DNA of 64,000 nucleotides from an uncultured Alphaproteobacteria bacterium (lineage in GTDB: Bacteria; Pseudomonadota; Alphaproteobacteria; HIMB59; GCA-002718135), in the NCBI GenBank assembly GCA_902518895.1, contig CABYHL010000002.1, positions 72,680 to 136,679 on the forward strand, given 5' to 3'. Of this stretch, positions 9,674-17,721 are shown in pieces; the stretch's first letter is position 1; the number at the start of each line of letters is the position of its first letter. The translations under genes and the position numbers were made by a program. The notes under the pieces were generated by a model. The model was not told the DNA's origin, did no database searches, and saw only the letters and a program-made list of their open reading frames with translations.

Positions 9674-11013
9674 TATCTGTCATGCATATAGTTTGAGATA
9701 CCTGTTCTTAATTTTTCAATTATCTCATCAATATGTTTTTTTTCACAAGTAAATGGAGGTGCAACAATTAAACAATCACCTGTTGCTTTCAAGCTTAAGC
9801 CTGCTTCAAATAATTTTTTAAAACAAGCATATCCAGCTTTGCCTAAACGCTCATCCATTTTAATATCAATTCCTCCCATCATTCCATATCCTCTTATATC
9901 AGTAATGATATCTAAGTCTTTCAAAGTAAATAAACCATCTAAAAAATATGGAGACATATCTTTTGCTCTATTAAATAAATCTTCTTTCTCGATTATATCT
10001 TGCATTGCTAAACCTGCCGCCATTGAAACAGGTATAGCAGAATAAGTATAACCATGAAAAAATTCTATAGCTCCTGTAGGTGAAGCATCAAGAATAGTGT
10101 CATAGATATGATCACGTGAAGCTACTGCTCCTAAAGGCACAACACCATTAGTAATTGCTTTAGCCATTGTCATGATATCAGGACAAACATCAAAAGCTTG
10201 AGCTGCAAATGGAGCGCCCATTCTTCCCCAGCCAGTAATAACTTCATCAAAAATTAAAAGAATTCCGTGTTTGTCACAAATTTCTCTTAGTCTTTTTAAA
10301 TATCCTTTTGGTGGAACTAAAGTTCCTGTTGATCCTGCTACTGGCTCAACAATACATGCTGCAATATTTTCAGCACCTATGTTACCAGCAATTCTTTCAA
10401 GATCATCTGCTAGGTCAGCACCTGTTTCAGGTTCGCCTTTTACAAATAAATTTTCAGGTAAATGAGTATGTCTTAGATGATGTACATTTGGCATGAGAAT
10501 ATTTGAAAAAGTTTTTCTGTTAGCAATCATTCCGCCTACAGAAATTCCTCCAATATTCATTCCATGATAACCTCTTTCTCTTCCCACTATATGAGATCTA
10601 TGACCTTCTCCTTTTGCTTTAAAATATGCTATGGCTGTTTTAATTGCTGTTTCTACAGCTGATGAACCACAAATAGTAAAAAATATTTTATTTAAATCTT
10701 CGGGCGTATGTTTTGAAACTTTTCTAGCTAAATCAAATGAACCACCAAAACCTTGTTGAAATGGTTGAACATAATCTAATTGCTCTAATTGTTTTGATAC
10801 TGCTTCTCTTATTTCTGGTCTTGAATGACCCGCTGGACTACAAAATAATCCTGAGCTAGCATCAATTAATTTATTTCCATAATGATCAGTATAATAAACA
10901 CCTTCTGCCTTAACCATTAATCTTGGACTATTTTTATAGTCTCTATTAGATGTAAATGGCATCCAATGTTCTTCTAATGAATTAGGTATTTCAGTTCTTT
11001 TTTCTAAGTCCAT
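9673..11013 (-). CDS. tpa: Class III omega-amino acid:pyruvate aminotransferase, probable taurine:pyruvate aminotransferase
   Basis: A 446-residue PLP enzyme of the omega-aminotransferase family. Visible are ICGSSAVETAIKTA (phosphate binding), RGYHGMNIGGIS, the Asp in LLIFDEVITGWGRMG and the PLP lysine in MTMAKAITNG. It should move an amino group from taurine, beta-alanine or a similar omega-amine to pyruvate. The taurine role is preferred because ald follows directly, a small phosphotransacetylase is divergent from it, and xsc lies about 20 kb away in the same window. A beta-alanine:pyruvate or hypotaurine role cannot be ruled out from sequence alone. Confidence 0.8.
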   Translation of the reverse strand: MDLEKRTEIPNSLEEHWMPFTSNRDYKNSPRLMVKAEGVYYTDHYGNKLIDASSGLFCSPAGHSRPEIREAVSKQLEQLDYVQPFQQGFGGSFDLARKVSKHTPEDLNKIFFTICGSSAVETAIKTAIAYFKAKGEGHRSHIVGRERGYHGMNIGGISVGGMIANRKTFSNILMPNVHHLRHTHLPENLFVKGEPETGADLADDLERIAGNIGAENIAACIVEPVAGSTGTLVPPKGYLKRLREICDKHGILLIFDEVITGWGRMGAPFAAQAFDVCPDIMTMAKAITNGVVPLGAVASRDHIYDTILDASPTGAIEFFHGYTYSAIPVSMAAGLAMQDIIEKEDLFNRAKDMSPYFLDGLFTLKDLDIITDIRGYGMMGGIDIKMDERLGKAGYACFKKLFEAGLSLKATGDCLIVAPPFTCEKKHIDEIIEKLRTGISNYMHDR

Positions 11014-11063
11014 TTTTTTCCTTAATAGAGATTGAGTATATGAAATTAACGATAAATCAAAGA

Positions 11064-11089
11064 ATATTTCTTACACAATAAAGAAATAT
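11064..11089. promoter_or_regulatory. Inverted repeat between tpa-ald and pta, candidate operator
   Basis: A perfect 9-bp inverted repeat, atatttctt (11064-11072) and aagaaatat (11081-11089), with an 8-base spacer in the 118-base gap between the divergent aminotransferase and phosphotransacetylase genes. It is centrally placed and could control both directions. No regulator gene is adjacent, so the binding protein is unknown. Confidence 0.5.
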
Positions 11090-11131
11090 CATAGGAAAAA
11101 TTGTAGCAGTGGTATAGAGAGAATACCAAAT

Positions 11132-12031
11132 ATGAGCACATTACCAGAAGATCTTAAAAGTAAAGCTTTAGAGACTCCCAACATACCAGCAGCAGTTGTG
11201 TGCCCCAATCAAGAAAGCATCTTATCAGCTGTAATTGAAGGTAAGAATATGAACCTCATCGATCCAACTTTAATTGGAAATAAAAGTTTAATTGCTGAAA
11301 CAGCTAAAAAATTAAGTTTGGATATTGCAAATTTTAATATTGTAGAGGCTAAAGATGAAGAGGATAGTGCTTCAATTGCTTGTCAAATTTCTAATGAAAA
11401 TAAAAGTAAAATCATAATTAAAGGGAATCTTCATACTGATATTTTAATGCGCTCTTATTTAAAAAAAGAATTTAATTTACTTGATGGTAGAAGATTAAGT
11501 CATATTTGGCATATGACTACACCACAGCTTAAAAAGCCCCTTTTTATCACTGATGGCGCCTTAAATGTTTTACCAAGAGTTGATATTAAATTACAGATTC
11601 TCAAAAATGCTGTTCAGTTTTATAACAAATTAAATAGCAACAAACCAAAAGTAGCAATTTTATCAGGCACAGAAGATCCAATTGAGAGTATGCCAAGTTC
11701 AGTTGATGCCAAAAAAGTTATGGAACTTGCGTTAGAAGAAAAAATTAATGCTTTTATTCATGGACCGCTTGCTTTTGATAATGCTGTTTCTGAGGAAGCG
11801 GCTACAATAAAAGGAATCAAAAATGATGTTGCTGGTGATGCTGATATACTATTAGTGCCTAATTTAGAAACTGGAAATTCTTTATCTAAAATAATGGTTT
11901 ATTTTATGAACGCATGTGCTGCAGGAATAGTAATTGGTGGTAAAGTACCAGTTGTGGTTCCTAGTAGAGCAGATAGTAAAAATTCTAAACTTGCATCAAT
12001 TATGGCAGCTGTAGTTGCTGCAAATAACTAA
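11132..12031 (+). CDS. pta: Phosphate acetyltransferase, short PTA_PTB type
   Basis: A 299-residue protein of the phosphate acetyl/butyryltransferase family; it lacks the long N-terminal DRTGG/P-loop region of enterobacterial Pta. Family segments include AFIHGPLAFDNAVSEEAA, GDADILLVPNLETGNSLSK and VIGGKVPVVVPSRAD. It converts acetyl phosphate plus CoA to acetyl-CoA. Short Pta forms accompany Xsc in alphaproteobacterial taurine degradation, where Xsc makes acetyl phosphate, and this gene is divergent from the aminotransferase-ald pair. A phosphate butyryltransferase role is the alternative. Confidence 0.88.
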   Translation: MSTLPEDLKSKALETPNIPAAVVCPNQESILSAVIEGKNMNLIDPTLIGNKSLIAETAKKLSLDIANFNIVEAKDEEDSASIACQISNENKSKIIIKGNLHTDILMRSYLKKEFNLLDGRRLSHIWHMTTPQLKKPLFITDGALNVLPRVDIKLQILKNAVQFYNKLNSNKPKVAILSGTEDPIESMPSSVDAKKVMELALEEKINAFIHGPLAFDNAVSEEAATIKGIKNDVAGDADILLVPNLETGNSLSKIMVYFMNACAAGIVIGGKVPVVVPSRADSKNSKLASIMAAVVAANN

Positions 12032-12054
12032 TTAATAGATAAATTTTAGCTCGA

Positions 12055-12912
12055 ATGCTTTTAAGACATTACTTTTTAATTTTAATAATCACTTTTTTAT
12101 TTGGAAGTGCCTACCCTGTTCAGAAAGTTATTTTTAATGAAAATGTACCTCCATTATTAATGGGAAGTTTAAGAATGTTAGTGGTTTTCATATGCCTTTT
12201 GCCTTTTTGGCGATTTAGAATTCCTGAAAAAAAATACTGGTTACCACTTCTCTTTTTTTCAATTGCTATGGGTTTTTTAGCAAATGTTTTTATGACTTTA
12301 TCTTTAAATGAAGCAAATATAGTTTCTCCAATAATTATTGGCTCTCAATTGGCTGTACCATTTGCAATATTATTAAGCTCATTTTTTTTAAAAGAGAAAG
12401 TAAGTATTAAAAAATGGTTACTAATATTTATTTCTTTTTTTGGTATCATTTTATTGGGCTTTGATCCATTAATAAGAAATGAAATTTTTGCATTATTCTT
12501 AATTACGTTAATGGCATTCTTCTATGCTAGTGCACAAGTATTTTCTAGGTACCTAAAAGATTTAGAAGTCACTCTCACAAATGCAGTAATGGGACTAGTT
12601 GGATTTGTATTACTAATTATTTCATCATCAATATTTGAAGGACAAACATTAAATGAAATAAAAAATATTAGTTTTCAGTCATGGTTATTAATATTGCATT
12701 CAGGTATCTTTGTTTCAATCGCTGCTCACATGTCGATGTTCTATTTATATAGGATGTATCCTGTTAATAGAGTATTTCCATTTTACGCTTTATTTCCTGT
12801 ATTTGGTGTTTTGTTAACATTTATAATTTTTTATGAAATACCAACTTTAATTACTTTTATTGGTGGTATGATTGTAATAGTAGCAACTTATTTTATAAAT
12901 AAAGAAAATTAA
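12055..12912 (+). CDS. EamA/DMT-family membrane transporter
   Basis: A 285-residue membrane protein with about ten hydrophobic helices arranged as two EamA repeats (GSAYPVQKVIFNENVPPLLMGSLR in the first, SAQVFSRYLKDLEVTLTNAVMG in the second). The drug/metabolite transporter family includes exporters and importers of amino acids, sugars and small metabolites. It starts 23 bases after pta and may be co-transcribed, which could mean export of a sulfonate-pathway product, but substrate cannot be read from sequence. Convergent with an SDR gene. Confidence 0.85.
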   Translation: MLLRHYFLILIITFLFGSAYPVQKVIFNENVPPLLMGSLRMLVVFICLLPFWRFRIPEKKYWLPLLFFSIAMGFLANVFMTLSLNEANIVSPIIIGSQLAVPFAILLSSFFLKEKVSIKKWLLIFISFFGIILLGFDPLIRNEIFALFLITLMAFFYASAQVFSRYLKDLEVTLTNAVMGLVGFVLLIISSSIFEGQTLNEIKNISFQSWLLILHSGIFVSIAAHMSMFYLYRMYPVNRVFPFYALFPVFGVLLTFIIFYEIPTLITFIGGMIVIVATYFINKEN

Positions 12913-12919
12913 TTTTTGA

Positions 12920-13687
12920 TTATTTAGCTGTCCACCCTCCATCAATTACTAGAGATGAACCAGTCATCATTGATGCGGCATCTGAAGCAAGATACACTAC
13001 TGCGCTAGCAATATCACTTTCTGTTGCTATTTTTCCTAAAGGTATGTTTTCAATAACAGATTTTTTAAAACTTTTATCTTTGAAAAATTTTTTGACCATT
13101 GGGGTTTCCACAAATGTAGGACAAACGGAATTAACTCTAATGTTGTGCTTAGCCAAATCAATAGCCATCCCTTTGGTAAGACCTTCAACACCAAACTTAG
13201 TCATATTATAAACACTTCTAAGAGGAGCTCCTACTTTACCTAACTGAGAAGAGATATTTATTATTGATCCACCAATTTTTTTTCTATTTTTTGATTTAAG
13301 CATAACTTTTGTAGCTAATTGAGCAATATCGAATGATGCTTTAATATTAAGATCAACCACTTCACTCATATCTTTTCTTTTAATTTTGGTGAAATATTCA
13401 GGTCTATTTGTGCCAGCATTATTTACTAATATGTCTAATTTATTGATTTCAGAAAATATTTTTTTTATTTCTTTTAAATTAGTTACATCACACACATAAT
13501 AACTACATTTCTTTTTAAGTTTTTTAATTTTGCTTTGAACAATTAAAAGGTCTTTCTCTGTACGACTAAGAATTATTACATTTGCGCCTGCTTCTGCTAA
13601 TGCTATAGCACATGCTTTACCTATGCCTTTGCCTGACCCTGTCACAAGAGCAGTCTTATTTTTTATATTAAAATTTTTTAGAAACAT
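12920..13687 (-). CDS. Short-chain dehydrogenase/reductase
   Basis: A 255-residue classical SDR. It has the cofactor motif TGSGKGIG near residue 17, NNAG at about 90, the catalytic Ser in NISSQ and YNMTK (Y-x3-K), and ends with the family-typical TGSSLVIDGGWTAK. It oxidises or reduces an alcohol/ketone, probably a sugar acid, polyol or 3-hydroxy compound. It is the last gene of the operon binding protein, two permeases, HAD protein, SDR, so its substrate is likely related to what the sugar-type importer brings in. Confidence 0.92.
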   Translation of the reverse strand: MFLKNFNIKNKTALVTGSGKGIGKACAIALAEAGANVIILSRTEKDLLIVQSKIKKLKKKCSYYVCDVTNLKEIKKIFSEINKLDILVNNAGTNRPEYFTKIKRKDMSEVVDLNIKASFDIAQLATKVMLKSKNRKKIGGSIINISSQLGKVGAPLRSVYNMTKFGVEGLTKGMAIDLAKHNIRVNSVCPTFVETPMVKKFFKDKSFKKSVIENIPLGKIATESDIASAVVYLASDAASMMTGSSLVIDGGWTAK

Positions 13688-13700
13688 TTGATCTGATTAT

Positions 13701-14360
13701 TTACAATGAAAGAATAGATTGATCTAATAAATTCATTTTTTTAATACACATTTGAAAACTATCTTCTAAATGGTAATCACCTGGGAACCCAATGCATTTA
13801 ATTCCAGCGTTTACAGCAGAATTGCTACTTTCTTCAGTATCCTCTATTGCTAGACAATCTTCTGGCTGTAAATTTAATTTATCTAATGTGACTTTGTATA
13901 TTTCTGGATGTGGTTTTTCATTTTTAACAAATGACTTATTACCAATGAATTCAAATTCTTCTTTTGAAATTTGATCAGAAAGACTTTCAAATACTGCATC
14001 AACATTATTTAAAGTTGTAGAAGTTGAGAAAGCAAGTTTAATATTATTATCTTTTGTATACTTAATTATTGCACCAACGCTCTTTCTTAATTTTTGTTTA
14101 TTCTGAATAATGTACGAGCTAAAGATTTCTGTTTTTCTATTTCTAATTTGTGAAGCATTTACATTAGTATTATTTTTTTCAGCAAAATCTTCTACCCTTT
14201 TTGTCCCGCCAGATTTTTTTAACAAAATTTTATAATCTTGCTCATCCCAATACCAATCAAGTCCAGCTTCTTTAAAAGCTTCATTAAATGAGTTACGTTG
14301 AATGTTAGAAGATTCAATTAGTGTCCCGATAGATCCAAATATAAGTGCTTTATATTTCAT
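13701..14360 (-). CDS. HAD-superfamily protein lacking the catalytic aspartates (CbbY/Gph-like)
   Basis: A 219-residue HAD-like protein resembling beta-phosphoglucomutase/CbbY phosphatases. Motif I, normally F-D-x-D-G-T-L, reads F-G-S-I-G-T-L at residues 8-14, so the nucleophile Asp (position 9) is Gly and the acid/base Asp (position 11) is Ile. Motif II (AFSTST) and the metal-loop motif IEDTEESSNSAVNAG are kept, as is the cap region (NSFNEAFKEAGLDWYWDEQDY). With no nucleophile, normal phosphatase chemistry is not expected; a binding or regulatory role, or altered chemistry, is possible. It lies between the transporter permease and SDR genes. Confidence 0.85.
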   Translation of the reverse strand: MKYKALIFGSIGTLIESSNIQRNSFNEAFKEAGLDWYWDEQDYKILLKKSGGTKRVEDFAEKNNTNVNASQIRNRKTEIFSSYIIQNKQKLRKSVGAIIKYTKDNNIKLAFSTSTTLNNVDAVFESLSDQISKEEFEFIGNKSFVKNEKPHPEIYKVTLDKLNLQPEDCLAIEDTEESSNSAVNAGIKCIGFPGDYHLEDSFQMCIKKMNLLDQSILSL

Positions 14361-14378
14361 AAGATTAGAAATTTATTA

Positions 14379-15260
14379 TTAACCTTTTACTGCTCCAGCA
14401 GTTAAACCACTTATTAATTGTCTTTGGAAAAACATGATTATCATAAAAAGTGGCGCAGTTGCTGAAACAACACTTGAGACTGCCCACATATAATTTCCAC
14501 TATGTTCAATTGTGCCCAAATAAGCATTAATTTTAGGAACCATAGTATAATTCTGCTGATTTAAAAGAAGTGAAGTAACTGTAAAATCATTATAGGCTAA
14601 CATCATACTGAATAAACCTGCTGTAACAACTCCAGGCCACATAACAGGCATTATAACAAAGCGAAACGCTTGAAAATATGAACAGCCATCAATTAGTGCA
14701 CTTTCATCTAACTCTTTAGGAACTGTTTTAAAGAAGGAATAAAGTAACCATAATGTAAATGGTTGATTGATTGCAACTAAAACAATTATGGTAGTTGGAA
14801 GTATGCCCCAAACGTTCAATTGAAAGAAAGGAAACAGATAACCAGAAACTAATGTAATGTGTGGCATCGCTCTAAAAATCAAGGCAGCTATTAAAATCCA
14901 AAAAGTATATTTATATGTCGATCTAGACAAGGCATAAGCACCTAATGTTCCTAAAAATAAAGAGATCGTAACAACTGAAACAGTGATAATAATTGTATTC
15001 ATTGTTGCTTTCCAAAATTCACCTTCAGTCCAAGACTCTACATATGCCTTAACTGTAGAAGTATTTCCTGTTTCTATCAAAGTATTAACTCCTGTGACTG
15101 CAAACATCCAATCAGCTCTTGAGAAAAAGTCGGCTTTTACTTTAAATGATCCCCAAAAAGTCCATATAAAAGGAAACACAGAAATAATTAACCAAGCAAG
15201 AATAAAAAAACTATTTATTAAAATTAGTTGTTTTGAGTATCTGTTAATTTTTGATTCCAT
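14379..15260 (-). CDS. Carbohydrate ABC transporter permease, MalG type
   Basis: A 293-residue inner-membrane permease of the CUT1 sugar-import family with six helices. The EAA loop reads ELDESALIDGCSYFQAFRFVIMPVMWPG and the C terminus QRQLISGLTAGAVKG is the family hallmark. It starts 1 base after the stop of the MalF-type gene. No ATPase gene is present in this operon, so it must use an ATP-binding subunit encoded elsewhere. Confidence 0.93.
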   Translation of the reverse strand: MESKINRYSKQLILINSFFILAWLIISVFPFIWTFWGSFKVKADFFSRADWMFAVTGVNTLIETGNTSTVKAYVESWTEGEFWKATMNTIIITVSVVTISLFLGTLGAYALSRSTYKYTFWILIAALIFRAMPHITLVSGYLFPFFQLNVWGILPTTIIVLVAINQPFTLWLLYSFFKTVPKELDESALIDGCSYFQAFRFVIMPVMWPGVVTAGLFSMMLAYNDFTVTSLLLNQQNYTMVPKINAYLGTIEHSGNYMWAVSSVVSATAPLFMIIMFFQRQLISGLTAGAVKG

Positions 15261-15261
15261 A

Positions 15262-16290
15262 TTATCTTTCTGTCCTAAATTCTCTCCATGTTCTTATAAG
15301 TACTGGTGTTAATAGAATTGCTACACCAATAATAGTTAACATAGATGTTGCTCCTGCAGACCCAAATAACATTTTGTTTTCACTTCTTAAGTCGTTATAA
15401 ATCATCCAAGAAAGTGATTGAGCAACTCCTTCAGCAGCGAACCCAATTATTGGCTCAAGAACCCTAAAATTATCCATTAGACAAATTAATATAATAAATG
15501 TTGCTACCGGATAAAGATGTGGAATAACAATGTGTCTGACTCTTTCATATCTTGAGGCGCCATCTATGATCGCTGCTTCAATTGGATCTTGAGGAACAGT
15601 TTGTAATGCAGCATAAAAGACAACAAAAGCAAATGGTGTATTGTGCCAGATCCCATAAATAATCAGAGTAATCCAAGTCAATTGACTTGAAGACTTTAGA
15701 GATAGATTTGGATCATCAAATAAGAATTGAATGAATGAACCTAATATTCCTTTAGCATCTATCATCCAAAATAAAACGAGAGACCCAATCAATGGTGTTA
15801 CAATCATAGGCAATATAACACCAAAAATGGTTGGGCCTTTTAAGCTTTTTGTAATTGTATTTACACTTAAAGCAACAATGAAACCTAAAACTACAACTGG
15901 TGGCGTAACTGCAAAACAAAATGTAAGTGTAAATAAAAGTGCTTTGTAAAAAGGTAAATTTAGTAAGATATCTGTAAACTCAGCTATCGATGAGGAATTA
16001 GTCCAAGCCTCTTTAATTTCATCAAAAGCTAAATGATTTCTATCGCCGTATGTTCCTAAACCATTAAATCTTCCAAGAGGTTGTTCTTCCTGTAATTTTG
16101 TAGTGGCCTCAATATCTACTTTAGTTTCAGTTTTACATCCAAATGGATCGCATTTTTCTACTTCCATTAAAATTTGTTCAGGTTCAATGTGAAGAGATTG
16201 AAAAAAACTAGAAATAATTGGAAGGCCAATAAATAATAGCATTGCCAATCCACTTGGAAAGAAGAACCAAAAAAATGTTCTGTGGGGCAT
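15262..16290 (-). CDS. Carbohydrate ABC transporter permease, MalF type
   Basis: A 342-residue CUT1 permease. It has an N-terminal helix, a periplasmic segment with CDPFGCKTETKVDIEA (two cysteines that could form a disulfide), then five helices. The EAA loop is DPIEAAIIDGASRYERVRHIVIPHL. It partners the MalG-type subunit downstream and lies 66 bases after the binding-protein gene, with a terminator-like hairpin in between. Confidence 0.93.
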   Translation of the reverse strand: MPHRTFFWFFFPSGLAMLLFIGLPIISSFFQSLHIEPEQILMEVEKCDPFGCKTETKVDIEATTKLQEEQPLGRFNGLGTYGDRNHLAFDEIKEAWTNSSSIAEFTDILLNLPFYKALLFTLTFCFAVTPPVVVLGFIVALSVNTITKSLKGPTIFGVILPMIVTPLIGSLVLFWMIDAKGILGSFIQFLFDDPNLSLKSSSQLTWITLIIYGIWHNTPFAFVVFYAALQTVPQDPIEAAIIDGASRYERVRHIVIPHLYPVATFIILICLMDNFRVLEPIIGFAAEGVAQSLSWMIYNDLRSENKMLFGSAGATSMLTIIGVAILLTPVLIRTWREFRTER

Positions 16291-16302
16291 CTATTTCTTG
16301 CT

Positions 16303-16336
16303 AAAAAAAAAGTGGAACATAATAATGTTCCACTTT
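16303..16336 (-). terminator. Intercistronic terminator/attenuator after the sugar-binding protein
   Basis: A 12-bp perfect stem, aaagtggaacat (16309-16320) with atgttccacttt (16325-16336) around a 4-base loop, is followed on the minus strand by a T run (complement of 16303-16310, overlapping the stem base). Its placement matches the hairpin between the binding protein and permease of the first ABC operon in this window. Confidence 0.85.
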
Positions 16337-16356
16337 ATCATAAATAATTATACGGT

Positions 16357-17592
16357 TTATAGAAAACCTTGCTCAGTAGCTTTTGCTACATAAGCAGCTT
16401 CTACATCCGCTAATGCTTTTTCAGCAGACTCATTTCCTTGAAGGAATTCAACAAGTTCTGTACTCAAAGCACCATGTAATAGACTCATGTATGGTAAGCT
16501 TGGATAAGGTGTTGCACCTCTGTTAGCAGCATCAACAACTGGTCCTGCTGTATCTCCGGGCGAATAACCATCAATCAACCAAATTGTTGCATTTGGATTA
16601 GCATTTGCCATTTCTGTTGAAGTTGCTGCACCTAAAAGAGCTCTAAAAGATGCTTCTGCATTTTCATCAGAAGTATTTGTTGCAATTCCAAATCCATCCC
16701 ACCATAGAGTTGTTGCTGGTTTACTTCCACCACCTACAGATGGAGAAGGAGCTAATCTAGTATCAGCTTTAATTGCTTGATCACCTTCATCATCTAACAA
16801 TGAAGCGGCACCTGAATTCCAGATATGCATTAATGCTACATTACCAGACTCCCATTCTTCTTTAACTGCATTTGTATCTTGAGTTAAGAAATCAGGGTTA
16901 CTTACTTCTGTTAATCTTTTAAGCATGTTAAGAGCAGCTACACCTTTAGCGTTATTTACACTAACTTCAGCTGTTCCAGCTTTAAAGAAATCACCTCCAT
17001 GACCAAGGTACATATTTACGAACTCTTGACCGAGGTTCCATCCAGATTTAAAAGCACCAGCATATGGGTTAGCCATTTTACCAGAAGCTTTAATTTTTTC
17101 TGCAGCTGCAATTACTTCTTCATATGTTGAAGGAACTGCGATACCTAAATCATTAAGAATACTTTCTCTGTACCAAAGATGCTGAGCATTAGCCATGAAA
17201 GCTATTGCATAGATCTTTCCATCAATCACGATTTTTTGATTGTCTTGTAATGCACTTCCGTATTTAGCAACTAAATCATCAAGTGGACGAATTAAGTTAT
17301 CATTCATTAAAGTTGTAATTGAACCATTAGTTACAAGTTTAGCAGAGAATTCAGCTGGGTTAGCTGATAGGGCTGCAACTTGTAATTTATTATGATCAAC
17401 GGAATGAGTGACAGAAAAATCTGCACTAGGTCCTGCACAACTTTTTACTTCATCCATGAAAATTCTGTATGTTGTAAATTCGTTTGCTAGAATCTTTATT
17501 GATCCATCTGTTACTCCACAAGGTGAATGCCCGCCGGCATATGCACTTGTGCTAACAAATGTGAACAATAGAGCTATTAATAGTTTTTTCAT
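16357..17592 (-). CDS. Extracellular sugar-binding protein, family 1
   Basis: A 411-residue periplasmic binding protein with a signal peptide (MKKLLIALLFTFVSTSAYA, then GGHSPCG). Family-1 features include AIAFMANAQHLWYRES, VPSTYEEVIAAAEKIKA, EWESGNVALMHIWNSGA and TTLWWDGFGIAT. It captures a carbohydrate-like ligand for the two CUT1 permeases downstream. A GGGGAAAT ribosome site precedes the ATG. It is divergent from a LacI-type regulator, a usual arrangement for substrate-controlled sugar uptake. Confidence 0.93.
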   Translation of the reverse strand: MKKLLIALLFTFVSTSAYAGGHSPCGVTDGSIKILANEFTTYRIFMDEVKSCAGPSADFSVTHSVDHNKLQVAALSANPAEFSAKLVTNGSITTLMNDNLIRPLDDLVAKYGSALQDNQKIVIDGKIYAIAFMANAQHLWYRESILNDLGIAVPSTYEEVIAAAEKIKASGKMANPYAGAFKSGWNLGQEFVNMYLGHGGDFFKAGTAEVSVNNAKGVAALNMLKRLTEVSNPDFLTQDTNAVKEEWESGNVALMHIWNSGAASLLDDEGDQAIKADTRLAPSPSVGGGSKPATTLWWDGFGIATNTSDENAEASFRALLGAATSTEMANANPNATIWLIDGYSPGDTAGPVVDAANRGATPYPSLPYMSLLHGALSTELVEFLQGNESAEKALADVEAAYVAKATEQGFL

Positions 17593-17614
17593 ATATTTCC
17601 CCTTATTAATAAAG

Positions 17615-17627
17615 TGTGAAATTCACA
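17615..17627. promoter_or_regulatory. Candidate operator upstream of the sugar-binding protein
   Basis: TGTGAA-A-TTCACA is a perfect 13-bp odd-centred palindrome, 23 bases upstream of the binding-protein ATG. Position and size fit an operator for the divergent LacI-type regulator, but the sequence differs from the TATTCA-N6-TGAATA motif found nearby. Confidence 0.45.
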
Positions 17628-17664
17628 TTTAAGTATAAATCCTTTATATTGGTATTAGAAAATA

Positions 17665-17701
17665 ATGCAATAATATGAATTGATATTCAAGATTTTGAAT
17701 A
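17665..17701. promoter_or_regulatory. Tandem palindromes upstream of the lacI-type gene (shared regulon motif)
   Basis: A perfect TATTCA-AGATTT-TGAATA (17684-17701) ends 20 bases before the regulator ATG. A second copy with one half-site mismatch (ATGCA-ATAATA-TGAAT, 17665-17680) lies exactly 20 bp upstream, centre to centre. The same paired motif stands in both divergent promoters of the SnoaL cluster. Confidence 0.65.
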
Positions 17702-17721
17702 TTGAAATGGGGGGATAATTC

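Noticed and set aside
11111-11127. GGTAT-N7-ATACC before pta as a main operator
   Set aside because: Only 5-bp arms and it overlaps the likely ribosome site AGAGAGA; mentioned only as a secondary element.
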